A stretch of 64,000 nucleotides of DNA from Chionis minor (Eukaryota > Chordata > Aves > Charadriiformes > Chionididae): NCBI GenBank assembly GCA_013398295.1, contig VZSF01006984.1:25001-89000 (forward strand), read 5' to 3'. Numbering within the stretch: the first letter of the stretch is position 1; the number at the start of each line of letters is the position of its first letter. The position numbers were made by a program, and so were the translations under genes. The notes under the pieces were generated by a model, which searched no databases, had not been told where the DNA came from, and saw only the letters and a program-made list of their open reading frames with translations. Below are positions 27,851 through 40,473 of this stretch, one piece after another.

Positions 27851-29984
27851 TTGAACTGACTGCATTCTGTAAAGATTAATTGCTTTTCATGCTTCTGTAT
27901 AATTCTGGAGACACATTAATTTGTGGAGACACATCTATTTATTTCTTCAATATTAAAGTAACACAAAGTAATTTCTCAAAAATAAAAAAAAAGAAACACA
28001 GACATCTGGGGTTTGTATTGAATTTCCACTGGCTGATAAGTAATTTATTGATACACTCTCAATGTCTTTGCAAGAACTTTTAGGCAAAATTACTTCTTAA
28101 AGAAAGTTGGACAGAGCTCAATAATTCTGATTTATTAGGCAGCATAGAATATTTTTTTTAAAATTTGGCAAGTGTTTTGCATTAGGCAAGCACTTGAGTT
28201 TAGTAGTTACTAGGCTTCTGGGAATGAGATGTATAAAGTGATTAGAAATCATAAGATGAATTTACATTACAGAGTTTCAATTTTTGAGACTGATACATGC
28301 GTACTATAATTGAAACTTTCCTGAAACTGCAGGTTGACTGTTGGCAAGGTTATGGAAAAAAGCCAGCCAGAAATTCTGCCACACGCAAGTTTTAAGACTT
28401 GCAGAGGCAGGGGGAGGTGGGTGTTAAGCTATATCCTTAATAGTATAGTCCAAGCCATGGTGAAATTGGTCTTCTCTGTTTTCTTAAATATTATTTCCTT
28501 CCCTATTTCTTATGAGACAATGAATGGAAGACTATGCCTACAGGTAAGAGTGTGTTGCTGGTTTTCACTTTAAGCTTCTAGAGCAGATGTATTAGAAAAT
28601 AGATTTTAAGTAATAAAGAAGGAGCTTACTTTTAGAAATAAAATTCTGTTTGAGCGATATTTGAGTTGCAGTATTTTCTGAAACTCCAAAAAATACTTCC
28701 TCCTTGTGCTGCTCACAAGAATTAATTATTCTATGAGACACTGCTCTCAGGCTGTACAACATACTAAAGGGTGCAGAAAGATGGTCAAAGCATCACACTT
28801 CCATGCCTCATATTTTTGAGTAACAGAGTGAAGATATAGCTGTATCACAGCAGTATAGAATACATATACTCCATCTGCACAGTATTCCAAGAGGTGTCTG
28901 AGCCCTCTTTCAATGTCTTCACGAATTGCCTAATGCAGAGCTATGGCTAAACGACAAAAGGCACATCCTTATATATATACTAAAAATATTTCAATACTTA
29001 CACCCTAGGTAGTAAATATTGTACTGAGACAGTTAATTCTCAGTAACTATCAGTATAATTATATATAGAAGAATAGAGAAAAAATGAAATACCATTAGAA
29101 AATGGGGTGAGAGACCTGAAAGCATATATAAAGAACATCATTTAAATGTGAAGATGAAACTCCATTTACAGCTTACCAATCTCTAGTTTCTCACTACAGG
29201 GCTTGCCAAACAAAGGAAATCTTGGTACTAACACTACCCACATTAAATTACTATTAATACTAAGCTAATACTGAGTTTCAGTCTTGCATATATTAATATT
29301 GGTGCTTTTAAATCGGTGAAATTAATGCCATGACAAAACTAATTTGCTTAAGTCAATATTTTAATGCACTTTAAGGAAAAGTGGTATCTTTTTTTAATTG
29401 TATTCAATAGTTGAATACTTTTCTGCAGCTCAAATGAGAAACAGGGAGCACTGCAAGGCCCCATTGTGCTGAACAAGACAAAAGACTGACTTACTAGTCT
29501 TTCAACGGTACGACAGATGAACCTTTCTAAATGGACCACTTGTTTTGCTAATCATACCGAGTCTTCTCATCTGCTGTGTATATTTTTAACCTGTAACTTT
29601 GGCAAATGAATCTCATCTCAGTGATGACTGTATAAATGCATAACACATTTCAATAATGAAATTTGGAAAAAGAAAAAAAATCAAGGAGTAATAATTTGTT
29701 TACAATCCAGATTGGAAAAAGGCTATTTGGATAACTTCAGTGATCTAATTTTACTCGCTAACTTTTCACTTCTGTAAAAAACAAATAAAATACATTCTGA
29801 TAACATCTCATCCTCTTTGCATTTGGTTTTGCTTTTGTGTGAAAGAAAGGGCACAGGGCAACATGAAGACTAAGAAAGCTAGCATATATAGATGGAATGC
29901 TTACTTATAAGTGTTCATAGAGGTAATTTATCTGCATTTATGAACTCTTGGGGACTTGTCTTTGAAAAAGGAAAGAAGTGTGGT

Positions 29985-30032
29985 AAGTATGACGTAAAAG
30001 AAGTATGATGTAAAGTAAGTATGATGTAAAAG
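29985..30032 (+). repeat. Minisatellite, three 16-bp units
   Basis: Three head-to-tail 16-mers: AAGTATGACGTAAAAG, AAGTATGATGTAAAGT and AAGTATGATGTAAAAG. The first contains a TGACGTAA core, a CRE/ATF-like site, which TGATGTAA degrades in the other two. It is probably a slippage product and may vary between individuals. Confidence 0.85.
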
Positions 30033-31070
30033 AAAGATTATCTCATGTTCTGTCTGGGGACAAGGAGGGGTAAGGACCTTAAAACAAACCAGCAGGTGAC
30101 ATTTGGACCATCAGAGCAACTCTGGATGGAGAGAATGATTTAGGATAAAGATTACAGTAAAACAAAGAAGAATCAGGAACGTCTCCTTCCCAAAACTTGT
30201 CACAATAACACAGAACTGCTACAAGATCTGGTGCCGTTATACAGAAATACCAGAAAACTCAAGTAAGTAACCAGACACAGGAATCAAGATACATAAGAAG
30301 ATATAGTTCTAAGATTCATGCCAAAAACCCCTAAGTCCTAGTAGGCAAGAATATATCACCTTTTGATTCTGGGACGCATTTGGTATTTGGAAAAACTACA
30401 AAGCCATCAGACGGTATGAGATTACTTCAGAATTTTCTTAAGAATCAGAACACTGCTAAAAATTTCTGCTATGTTGAATGTTGCTGTTCATCCTCCAACA
30501 AAATCTTATATTCACATCCCGGTTTTGAAGTACATACAATGAAGAGTTAATTATTAGCTACATAGTTAATTGTGTTCATAAATCATGGTTTTGCATACAT
30601 ATTGAGATTATATCCAACACTGGTGAAATGAAATAGAACATTAAAACAGTAATCTGGCACCAGAATTAAGTCAAGGGCACATGAGGGACAGGAGAGATAT
30701 ATATATTTATGGAATGCTAAACTTTTGCCATGGAAACCGAACTTTTGGTTTTTCCTCCCTCACAGCTTGTAAACACATCTGCATACCTTATTACTCATTG
30801 CAGAATGGTAACTGGTGTGATTCTTCACCTATGTTCAAAAGCGAGAAAAGTTTATGAGGAATTGTTGACTAGATGAAGAGACACAGTGATCTACAAAGCT
30901 ACTTATTATTTACCTCAAATGATAAACATAGAATTATTTTCTTATATTCTGCAGTTTAGAAAGGTTCATCTAGTGACAGACTGTTGCCTTAAATAGATGA
31001 CAAAAAGAAGAAAGGCTCATCAGAAGGGAGAGATATTTTAACAAACCAATGAAGATTCCTTAAGGAAGGA

Positions 31071-31744
31071 AGTACTTGCGGGTATTGGTGGATGAAAAAC
31101 AGAATACAAGCCGGCAATGTGTGCTCACAACCCAGAAAGTCAAACGTATCCTGGGCTGCATCAAAAGAAGTGTATCTAGGAGGTCAAGAGGCGATTCTCC
31201 CCCTCCACTCTGCTCTCATGAGACCCCACCTGGAGTTCTGCATTCAGCTCCAGGGCCTCCAACATAAGGACATGGACCTGTTGGAGCGCTTCCAGAGGAG
31301 GGCCACAAAGATGATCAGAGGGCTGGAGTACCTCCCCTGTGAGGACAGGCAGAGGCTGTTGGGATTGTTTAGCCAGGAGAAGAGAAAGGTTTGGGGAGGC
31401 CTCATAGCTGCCTTCCAGTATTTAAAGGGGTGCTACAGAAAAGATGGGGAAGGACTCTTGATCAGGAAATGTAGCAATAGGATGAGGCGTAATGGCTTCA
31501 AACTGGACGAGGGTAGATTTAGATTAGATATTAGGAAGACATTCTTTACTGTGAGGGTGGTGAGACACTGGAACAGGTTCCCTAGAGAGGTGTTGGATGC
31601 TCTCTCCCTTGAAGTGTTCAAGGCCAGGTTGGATGAGGGTTTGAGCAACCTGATCTAGTGGAAGGCATATCCCAACAGCAGGGCAATTGGAACTAGATGA
31701 TGCTTAAGGTCCCTTCCAACCCAAACTATTCTATGATCCTATGA
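31071..31744 (+). mobile_element. CR1 LINE, 5'-truncated 3' end (ORF2 C-terminus plus 3' UTR)
   Basis: This is a chicken-repeat-1 family LINE fragment inserted antisense to NOVA1. The open frame at 31092-31658 carries the typical C-terminal segment of CR1 ORF2, after the reverse transcriptase core. Recognisable stretches include HLEFCIQLQGL, LLERFQRRATKMIRGLEYL, EKRKVWGGLIAAFQYLKGCY and VVRHWNRFP. A short 3' UTR follows, with GGTCCCTTCCAACCCAAACT and the terminal repeat ATTCTATGATCCTATGAA. Most of the element is absent, as is usual for 5'-truncated CR1. The 5' edge is blurred; homology begins near AAGTACTTGCGGGTATTGGT. The frame is open over about 188 codons, which suggests moderate age, but the piece lacks the catalytic domains and cannot move itself. 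Confidence 0.95.
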
Positions 31745-32201
31745 AGTCTATTGAGTCTGTATACTCTGAAGAACTCAGGTCCCACATTAAAAAAAATACA
31801 TAAATTCCTACAGTTAAGTCAATATTTTCAGATCTGTAAAGTTAAGTTCTATTTCAGCACTTCAAAATAAAACTTTATATTTAAAAATTATGAACGTTTC
31901 AATTTTTTTTGTTGATCAGCATTTCTGAAGTAAAAGTAGTTATTTTCACTAGAAAGAACGTGAATTTATAAATCTGAGTTCAGACATTCCATTTTGCAGA
32001 TTCTAAATTCAATGTCTGGGACCACGATTAATGAACAGAAGTTGAAGATTTATGAGAGGTTAATTACCTACTGAAAAAGCTGAAATGAAACTGGCCCCAA
32101 TGAAAATATTAATTGGAAGTTCTTTATGTGAAAGTTTTGCTCTGGGTTTTCAAGGAAGGAATTCTAAAACCTTTGTTGGCGCTTCAATAGCTAAACATTT
32201 A

Positions 32202-32362
32202 ACAGAATCAAAGAATGATTCAGGTTGGAAGGGATCTCAGAAGGCCAAACAGTGCAAACTCCTGCTTAAAGCTGAGTTAGTGATAAGATCACACCTCTTT
32301 TCTTCTATAGCGCACAGTTCTGCAATGGCTATCTCTATGCAACCTTTTTCATTGTTCATAGG
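32202..32362 (-). mobile_element. CR1 LINE 3'-end fragment, degraded
   Basis: Read on the minus strand, this ends with the CR1 tail pattern; on the plus strand it appears as AGAATCAAAGAATGATTCAG followed by GTTGGAAGGGATCTC. Further in, plus-strand CTCTATGCAACC and TTTTTCATTG resemble the CR1 segment CTCTGGGCAACC and TGTTCCAGTG, with a deletion between. It lies about 460 bp from the preceding CR1 copy and in the opposite orientation, so it is a separate insertion. It is well diverged and has no coding capacity. The far edge is approximate. Confidence 0.75.
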
Positions 32363-33980
32363 AATTGCTATTAATTTAAAGGTGAAATTTAAAGCTTTGT
32401 ATGCTAATTACAAAGCTGAAACAGGTCAGGCTCCTGTTCACTTTATGAAAACTGTATTCTCTTCCCTGGGTTACAATATGGTCTGAAAGAATTGCTGTGA
32501 CACTTCAACTAATTAAGAGAGAAAAGGGAGGTTAGATGCTCATGGCAGTTTCTGGGAAGTAGAAAGGCACAGGAATCCATTGGTTATTGTTGAATGATGC
32601 CTAGAAATAGCAGATGGCTGACGTCTATGAAGAGATTGCCTACATTACATAGCAATAAAAGATGCAAACATTTGTCAATTAAATATTTATCAGACCTGCT
32701 CGGAAGAGAGAACCACCTGGTATCTACTAATAAGTCCATAGGATTAGGAGATGTAAACTTATGCAGTGGAGAAGGCTCAAAGGGAACCAGGCAGACTTGT
32801 TTGCAAATCTTCTGAAGCCAAAAAAAGCTGAAGTTAGAGAGACCAGAAAGTTTGGATAGTGATTTCCATTAGGGAGAAGAAATGCCAGGCCAGAGTCAGC
32901 CTCCGTGTATACCCATGGCCTTTCCTGAAGACAGATAATGCTGAATCTCAAGCAGTCAGCAAAGGGTTTACCTACTGTTTCTTCACTGAAACCGTAGCCA
33001 GAAGATACTTCCTTTCTTAGCTCACTTCTCTGAGGCAAGTGTTGGTAAAGCAGTCAGGACACAGAAATGACAACAGAGGAATGAGAGCTGCATGCTCATA
33101 TAGATGAGTAGCATTGCAGGGCTTCAGCTACAGGTATTTTTGTTCATGGGGAGAAAACTACCTTTGCTTTTTGATAGAAACAGCTAGAAAACCAACAGAA
33201 ATACATTCAAAGTTCCTAATGAAGGTAAAATATTTTACATCAAATCAACTTTTCATCTCAAATGCTGTCTACTTTCTTCAGTCTGCAACATAATACTTTG
33301 GGTGCCAAAGTTCTTGGGTAATACTCTAAGACAGGAAGAACCATGTAAAAGTGTGTGTACAAGAAAAAAATTGTAATTCATCAGGCTTATTTTTTTGCCA
33401 AGTTCAAAATGACTTGTATTATAAGTTATCCTGATCATTTTAACAAAATTATGACCTGTCTGCTATTAAAATAGCAACACTGGAGTTCTAGGTCACAATT
33501 ACCTGTTATAACATACTACCCTTTTAATTTATTAAATAGAGGTATTCTATTTTTCATTAAGATACAGGATATTCTGACATTGGAGGACAGATTACTTCAC
33601 TGCAAATACTACATAAGAACTAAGCTAATAATTTCACTTCTTGGTAAAAATAGTGGATTTTAGATTTATTGAGTCAATATTTATAGGGTATGAATTTGTC
33701 ATGAATAGATGTCACTTCGTTAAAAGAGAAGTTAAACAATTTATTGTGGTTAAAACTCCTCAACATATGCGCATGCATATTTCCAAATACTTCCAGTTAT
33801 ATTATTATGGACCTGTATATGTACAGGTAATACATTAAAATTTTAAGATGTAGAGACACTCACTAAATAACAGTCATATATATTGTATTTAGTATGTGTC
33901 TTAACTTCACTGGCAGCAGCTACGTTCACTAATCCATCCCTCCAGAATTTAATTTAACATTCCAAACATGGAATCGTGTT

Positions 33981-34071
33981 AAAAAAAAAAGCAAACCCAA
34001 AACCAACGAACCAACCAAAAAAACCAAACCAACAAAAACCACCCAAACTAAATTAAAAAAAAACCCCAAAC
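33981..34071 (+). repeat. A/C-rich low-complexity tract
   Basis: About 90 bases are nearly all A and C, with repeated AACC, ACCAACC and AAACC words flanked by runs of nine or ten A. T/G-rich when read in the NOVA1 sense direction. Confidence 0.85.
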
Positions 34072-35527
34072 TTCAAGAACTTCACAAATAAGTTTTCTGG
34101 AGAAGTATTGTGGACAAGCTATAGCAACTTCAGATACAAGACAGGAATTATTTAGGCATGTCACTAAACAGCTCTGTAATCTAGTTTCTAGGGATCTTAC
34201 CGCCTTACCTAAAAACTAGCTTCATTTCAAAGGGAAAAACCACTTTTTATTGTAATGGAGAACACTCATTTCCCATTGGGTTAAAAGTACTAACATAAAA
34301 CCTAAATTTTACGATCAGAAAAGCCATTCAAAATACAGATATTTTCAGCTTTTTCTCTCGATCTCAGCCATAAACATTTTCATGTCTAATAATTGAGAAA
34401 CTAATCTTATAAAATTGGGGCTTTTCTTTTTCATATTTTCTTATAAACTATCTAGAGTATTTTAAATGTAAAAGTATCACATATAAAGAAAAAATAATAG
34501 AAGTAAATGTTAGAAATCATATACAATGGCTTATGCAGTTTCATCCATCTAAGGCAATCTGGTTATTCCAAACTCATCCTGTTCAAACACATCTTCATGT
34601 AAGTATTCTGTGCATGTCACTATACACAAAGTAAAGTAATTGCATACAGTTACCAAATTACTTTATAGGATACTGAACCTTGCTAGTGTAGAAGGACGAA
34701 ACAATCTTTTCCCATATAGGACAGGTGAGAAACTAAAATCTATCCTATATAGGATAGAGAGACAAGACAATATTTTACTAATGTTCACTCATTTCTTTCT
34801 TCATCTTTTTCTTATCCAATACAATAAAAATAATTTTAAATCCTGTATAATACATATTTCACATTCTCCATAGAGGGCAATTTTTTTTTTAATTAAAATC
34901 ATTCTGGAAAATGTAATGAACTAAAGAATACTAGACTAATAACACCTTGCAAATATATCTTGCATTGCCCATAGATTTTGAAAGAAGTCAGTGTAAAACA
35001 GGCAAAAAGATGCCAAAAATAACGTCAAATGAAATTGTAGAAAACATCCAAAGTAAATTATCTTTATATTTTCCAGTTCTTACAAATAAGATTTTGAAAT
35101 ATCTAATGTAGGGTGTAAAAAAGCCCGATTAACACTTTTGATTTTATTTTATATACATAAAATTAGGAAACATTCAGTTAACCTGTGATTTTTTGCAACA
35201 CTGAAGATTTACAAAGAGGTTCATCATTTAAGATTAGAATTCAGTAATCTTTAACTAAAACCTAAAAGTGCGTTATCACTTTATACAATAAAGAAAAGTT
35301 TATGAAAGAAACACATTAGACCGTGGCATTGAAACTTACAAAGCCCTGTCTAAAAGAACTGCTGAGAAACATGAACACCTAAGTACAAGGAAAAAGAGGA
35401 CCAGCAAATTACTAAAGGGCAAAATAACATTTTCTTAAAGAACATGTTATGTTGACCCCTGGTAGCCTTAAAGTTTTAAGACTTCTAAGGAGCTGCTGTG
35501 ACTCTCTATTCCCAACCAAAAACTCAC

Positions 35528-35694
35528 TTGTTTGATGCGGTCTGGATTAACAGTGGTCTGAGGCTGTAGAATGCTGACAGGCTCTGTCTTGGCCACATTT
35601 TGAGGCATTTCTCGAATCTTCTCTGCAATGAAGCCATGAACTGCATTTAGTGCTTCAACTGTTCCCTGGATCAGACACACCCGCTCTGTAGTAC
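35528..35694 (-). CDS. NOVA1: NOVA1 internal exon: second half of KH1 and start of the KH1-KH2 linker
   Basis: This is an internal coding exon of the neuronal splicing regulator NOVA1, a nuclear protein that binds YCAY RNA through three KH domains. On the minus strand it reads two bases of a split Gly codon and then 55 codons, from [20 protein letters not shown] through [18 protein letters not shown] to [17 protein letters not shown] fits the last beta strand of KH1, [19 protein letters not shown] the C-terminal helix, and the remainder the linker. The acceptor AG is at 35696-35695 (TTGCAG before GTAC). The donor is CAA followed by GTGAGT at 35527-35522, a strong match. The upstream intron is phase 1 and the downstream one phase 0. 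NOVA2 has different residues at several sites here (for example LVQGTAEALNAVHS and PDRAKQ), so the paralogue call is firm. The KH1 start, with the GXXG loop, is not in the window. Confidence 0.97.
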
Positions 35695-38600
35695 CTGCAA
35701 ACACCAAAAGTTGGTCTGAATAAAGAGGATTCTTCAAGATCCCACAAATTGTTTCAATTATGGCGTAAAGATGGCGCTTAAAAACAACCTTGCAAAACCA
35801 ACTAGCAATACCTCCATAAAAACACAAGTGAAAGCAGAGATTTCCAGAAGACAACACACAGATGATCTGACGATGTTTTAAACAACTCCTACAAACACTT
35901 AACTTTCCAAGCCAATCTGGATAACGTGTCAGAAAAAATAAAAGAACAAAACCATTAAATTTTGTTGCAAATACCAGTAAATACAGTAAGTGTGTGCCGA
36001 ATACATGGCTCTCAAATGATTTTACCCTTGTTCTGGGTTACTCTAAACTGTTGTACAACTTTTACGTAATACAAGGTTGAACATTATAGCCAGTACTATA
36101 GAGGCACTTAGAATAAACTTTTGTAATGAACACCTAAACTGCGAATACATTCATTTAGTTTAGACATTATTAGATCTTTTCTTAAAACAGATGCAAATTG
36201 TTATGGCAAGACCTTTCAAGGCCAACCCATCTTACATATTTGAACATCCAATTTGCCTTTTATAACCTTCCAACCTTACAACATCCCTCTAATAACTGCA
36301 ATTGTTTACTGAATACACAGGGTTTAAACTGTCCTTAATATGATTTAGCAGTTGGAAATTATGAAAGCTTGTATCAAGTAGTCAATACCCCACAAACTAC
36401 ATTTCAAGAACTTCTGTTTAGAGTTATGCTGAATACCATTCATGCAGGAGATCTAGATTCCACATGACTACCTTCCAAGTATCCATGTTCTAAGGTCATG
36501 GAAAAATACTATACATTGTCAAATAGGTCTGAAAGGCGAAATAGTTACTCTATGTGTAAGAATACTAGGCCTTTGGTGGCAATGAAGCAGAGGAAAGGAC
36601 ACTTTCCCACTGTAGTCACTCATAAAGATGGGACAGATGCTTAAGAAAAACAAGCCTTGAACATATTCCTCATTCCCAAATTCTGCAGCAAAGTGTAACC
36701 CTCTGGTTTTTTGTCATTTCAGTTTTGCCTGGTATTCATTTCTAACCATTCTATTCTGCTCTGTATCATTTCTTCCTTAATTTTCCTCTCCAGTCTGAAG
36801 CACATTCTTTTTATTGTATTGGCTGCCACTTCTTCTCCCTCATATCACCATTACTTACTCTCACTTTAATGTCACTGACTCTTATAACGACTTGCCTATC
36901 TCTGTAGCCTGAGAAAAGACAGTCTGATGTGCCACGTTTATCTTGTCTTTTGTATACTACCTCATAGAATTCTCAGTTCTCTGAAGATTACCAAAAAACA
37001 TTGAATAACTACCACGCTTTAGTGCTAAGTCTCTAGAAAGGCTTAGACAAAACCTACATTGCCACATAACCCTTTTCCAAACTGAAATTGTACTGTCAGT
37101 GTTACAAAAAACACACCAGTCCTTATTTCTTTGATTTCTTAACTAAAATCATCTACAACGGACGGCCAAAGATCAATGCAGAATTGTGGAAAAATACTTG
37201 ATGTATTTTTTGTGACTAGGGTGCGTTTAGATGATTCTAGAGATACATAGCAAAAAAGCCTTTTTGTACATATTGGGTTACAGCTTGATACAGCCTCACT
37301 AGACAAATAACATGCAAGACCAGTATCGATCCTGAGGATACAAAAGTATGACACCACACTGAAACTATTCACATTGTGTTTTCCACATATCAAACACTTA
37401 AATAGGTTTCAGAAAATTAGATTTGACTTGAAAAACAGGATCTAACAGGAGTTAGAAAAATGAAACTTAAGAGGGAATATTATAGCTTAGCCTTTTGTTC
37501 TGCAGAAATGACAAGAAAAGGCAACCTAGATGTCCAAGTAAAATAGTTTTGAAATTTCATGTAGCACCTACTTCCACACATATTCTACACATTTCCAGCA
37601 TACTCAAATTAATGATTTTTCATCACCATGCTTTTACCTTCAAATACCAGTAGAACAGGTCTACTAACAGAAGAAAATTATAACATGAATTATGATATTA
37701 GTGGGTTCCTGAAAACGTAATATTACTGCCATGCAAAGAAGTGCCGGATACATATCCCTATTCAATACCAGCGTGCATTGTGCTTCAAGGCTGGAGGGGG
37801 GGCGCGAAATAACAAATCTAAAGTATGGAATTATCACAAAAGTAAATATAATTTTTGTCATTGACATATTCCTATTAACTATTATTAACATGATCGCATG
37901 TGAATCTTTTCTGATGAAAAACTCATTCACTCTACCTAAACAAATGAAAATTACAATGTAATGATGTGGTAAACAGTAATAACTTTGCAATGACTTCTGT
38001 ACAGAATGACAGGCAATACATAGATTAGCAAAAAAGTACCAGCAAGATAAGTAACCTCCTCCCTAAAATTCCCTTCCTATCAATTTTATGTCTTTCCAGT
38101 AATATCTACTCTTATCAACTAATCTTAAGATACACTCCTTACAACACTGCAACATAGTCTTTAACGGACTAGCAGAGTAACCTGTCACCTGCAAGAAAAA
38201 AATCGGGTTTTATTAGAAAATGCTTCTCATCTGCTTCTGTGGATGATCTCTACAGATTTAATATTTCATTATCTAAAGATGAAACAGCACACTAAGGGCC
38301 CTGCCTGCTCATTAACTTAATGTATTCACGTACACTTGAAATCTTTCAAAGACTTTTCATAAGAAACAGTGTCAGGCAATACTGAAATTCAACTTTGTGG
38401 AAGATGCTTTACAGCAAAACTGACAGAATGAGAAACAATTTTTTTTTCCTCTATTAAAATACGTTTTAAAATAATTACATGTTTTTATGTTTTAAAAATA
38501 ATTTTTAAATAAATAAAATTAGAATTAAAACATGTCAACCAGTTTTCAAAAGCTGCCAGGTTAATAATCCTTGAGACAAAATATAAATGACTACACTCTT

Positions 38601-40473
38601 AACAGGAAGATAGACAAGTATCACAATCAATTGCATAATTCTCAAGAGCAAGATTTTTAGAACCTTTGTGTGACCTGTCAACAAATCAACTTCAAAATAC
38701 AGGTAATTATTTTCTTCCAAAACACATCACCAAAAAAGGGAGTTTGAAATTACAGAAAATGAAACTTGGTTCCTGGATGAAGCTTGCTTAATGCTTTTTT
38801 TTTTCCTCCCCCTTTTGCAAACAACTCCTGTGGTTTCTGTGTAAAGCAATCCAGCTCGAAGAAAATGCTCTGGGGAGTCTTTACGCCACAGTATTAATTG
38901 TCTCCTAAATGATGAGATGTGATGTGGATTGATCAGTGCAGCTAATGCAAGTGTTCTTGAGGTCAGCAGACAACACACTGAAACAAATCCCAGATCAGGT
39001 TACCTCCCAGCTACCGGAGCCTAATACAGAAAGCACTTACCAGGGATGACTACTGTCAAAACATTTGAAAGGAAAACAGTCGATGCTAAATAGGAATTTC
39101 ATTAGACATGACACTAAGTGACTAAAGCGTATGCTACAATCTGTGTTATTTTAGAAAGTGCAATATAATAAAAATACGCTTTATGTCATACTACGGACCA
39201 AACACACTACATTTTAGTAAGTACAAAGCAGGATGCAGTAAATGGAAATCCCTGTCCCATGAAGAAAGACAATTGTGCAAAGGCACATCTCACATAGAAT
39301 AAGATACAGTTTTAAAATGCATTACAACAGTAGCACCTTTTCTTCAAGGGTTACATCAATAAAACAAAAAAAGAGTACAAAAAATGTTTGGTGAAATTGT
39401 ATACAAGTACAGTTGGGAATTGCATTAATCTTCTGAAGTGATGTTGTTGTATTCCTTCACACAACTGTAATAGCTTTTCACCCAGATAACAGTGTACAAT
39501 AATTTACAAGAGTCACACAAAAGAAAAGCTGCCAGTTATATGACCAACCTGTATAACAAAAATAAGCCTATGAATCACTAAAGTTGGTAAAATTTCTGTC
39601 ATTTTAAAAGCTTTTAGGCTCCATTAGTGTCTTAAGTAAACTGTCAGACTATTTATCATTTTCAGTTTTTTAAAAGTTACATCCACTCCTTTTTCACTTT
39701 TCTGCAAACAAAAGCTCAGCTGTTTATATGCATACTTTTTGGCATATGATTTTCAAAATATGTGTTTAAAATACAGATCTAATTTTTGAAATGGTTGATT
39801 TAAAGAAAGCCAAATTACCAAATACTCAGTGCCTTTTGTGTATGTGCAAACACAGCTAATATAATTATTTTTTTTTAATTATTTACAATTCAGTTTGGAG
39901 TTAGGGTCATGTATCGTACATTGCCTTTTACATATGAAGATAAAGTGTATGCAAGAGAAAAATAACCCTACCACAGAAAATGAACAAATGGGTAGGTGGT
40001 CATCATCCCTGTACATTCAAAAAATGCGGAAAAAATATTTTTATGTATGTTCAATAATACTAAATCCCATGACAGAAGTTTACACGTGGTTGCAAAACAG
40101 GAAAACCACTATCTAAACACTTGCTGCTGATGATGATGTTGCTATAATCATTTCATGTTTACTTTTTCTAAGGAACCTACGTAAATTCCTCAGTATTTGG
40201 ATGTGGTCTACTTTTCAGCAAGTAGAATGTGGTTTCTTTCCTCTTATATCAGAATTAAAATTCAATTTGCACATGTATGTTTTAATTTTTTCTTATCAAA
40301 TAAAAGACGCAGAATGTAATTGAACAAAAAAGCCTGCTTGCATTGCTCACCAAAAATACACTTTTTAAACTAATGGAGAAAAAAGAAATCTTAATCAGTT
40401 TTGTGTTTGGTTTTGTTTAGCTTTTAGGGGAAAATTTTTTGGGCACAGTTTTTTAATATGAAAACAGATATGG

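Larger units (their letters stand above)
25244..35527 (-). other. NOVA1: NOVA1 intron between the KH1 exon and the alternative exon (complete, 10,284 bp)
   Basis: This is a complete phase-0 intron with donor GTGAGT at 35527-35522 and acceptor AG at 25245-25244. The 3' end has a T-rich run around 25297-25304 on the transcribed strand, a possible branch-site CTAAG, and a purine-interrupted pyrimidine tract before TTCCCAG. This is modest strength, as expected for a regulated exon. It holds two CR1 fragments in opposite orientation (31.07-31.74 and 32.20-32.36 kb), a triple 16-bp tandem repeat at 29.99 kb, an AT/TG microsatellite at 27.8 kb and an A/C-rich tract at 33.98 kb. The rest is AT-rich sequence in which I see no gene. 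Confidence 0.95.

Noticed and set aside
31092..31658. 188-codon open frame, longest in the window
   Set aside because: It is the C-terminal end of CR1 ORF2 and is annotated as a mobile element, not a host gene.
32085..32486. 133-codon plus-strand open frame
   Set aside because: It crosses a degraded minus-strand CR1 fragment and shows no protein family signature.
35528..35694. Assignment to NOVA2
   Set aside because: [27 protein letters not shown] and NPDRIKQ are NOVA1-type, and NOVA2 lacks the 24-codon exon found at 25172-25243.
37664..37990. 108-codon minus-strand open frame with hydrophobic stretches
   Set aside because: Hydrophobicity follows from T-rich codons; no recognisable family and an overlapping plus-strand frame of similar quality.
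40128..40140. TGATGATGATG as a second NOVA-binding cluster (YCAY on the minus strand)
   Set aside because: A short trinucleotide repeat far from any exon; not enough to call a regulatory cluster.
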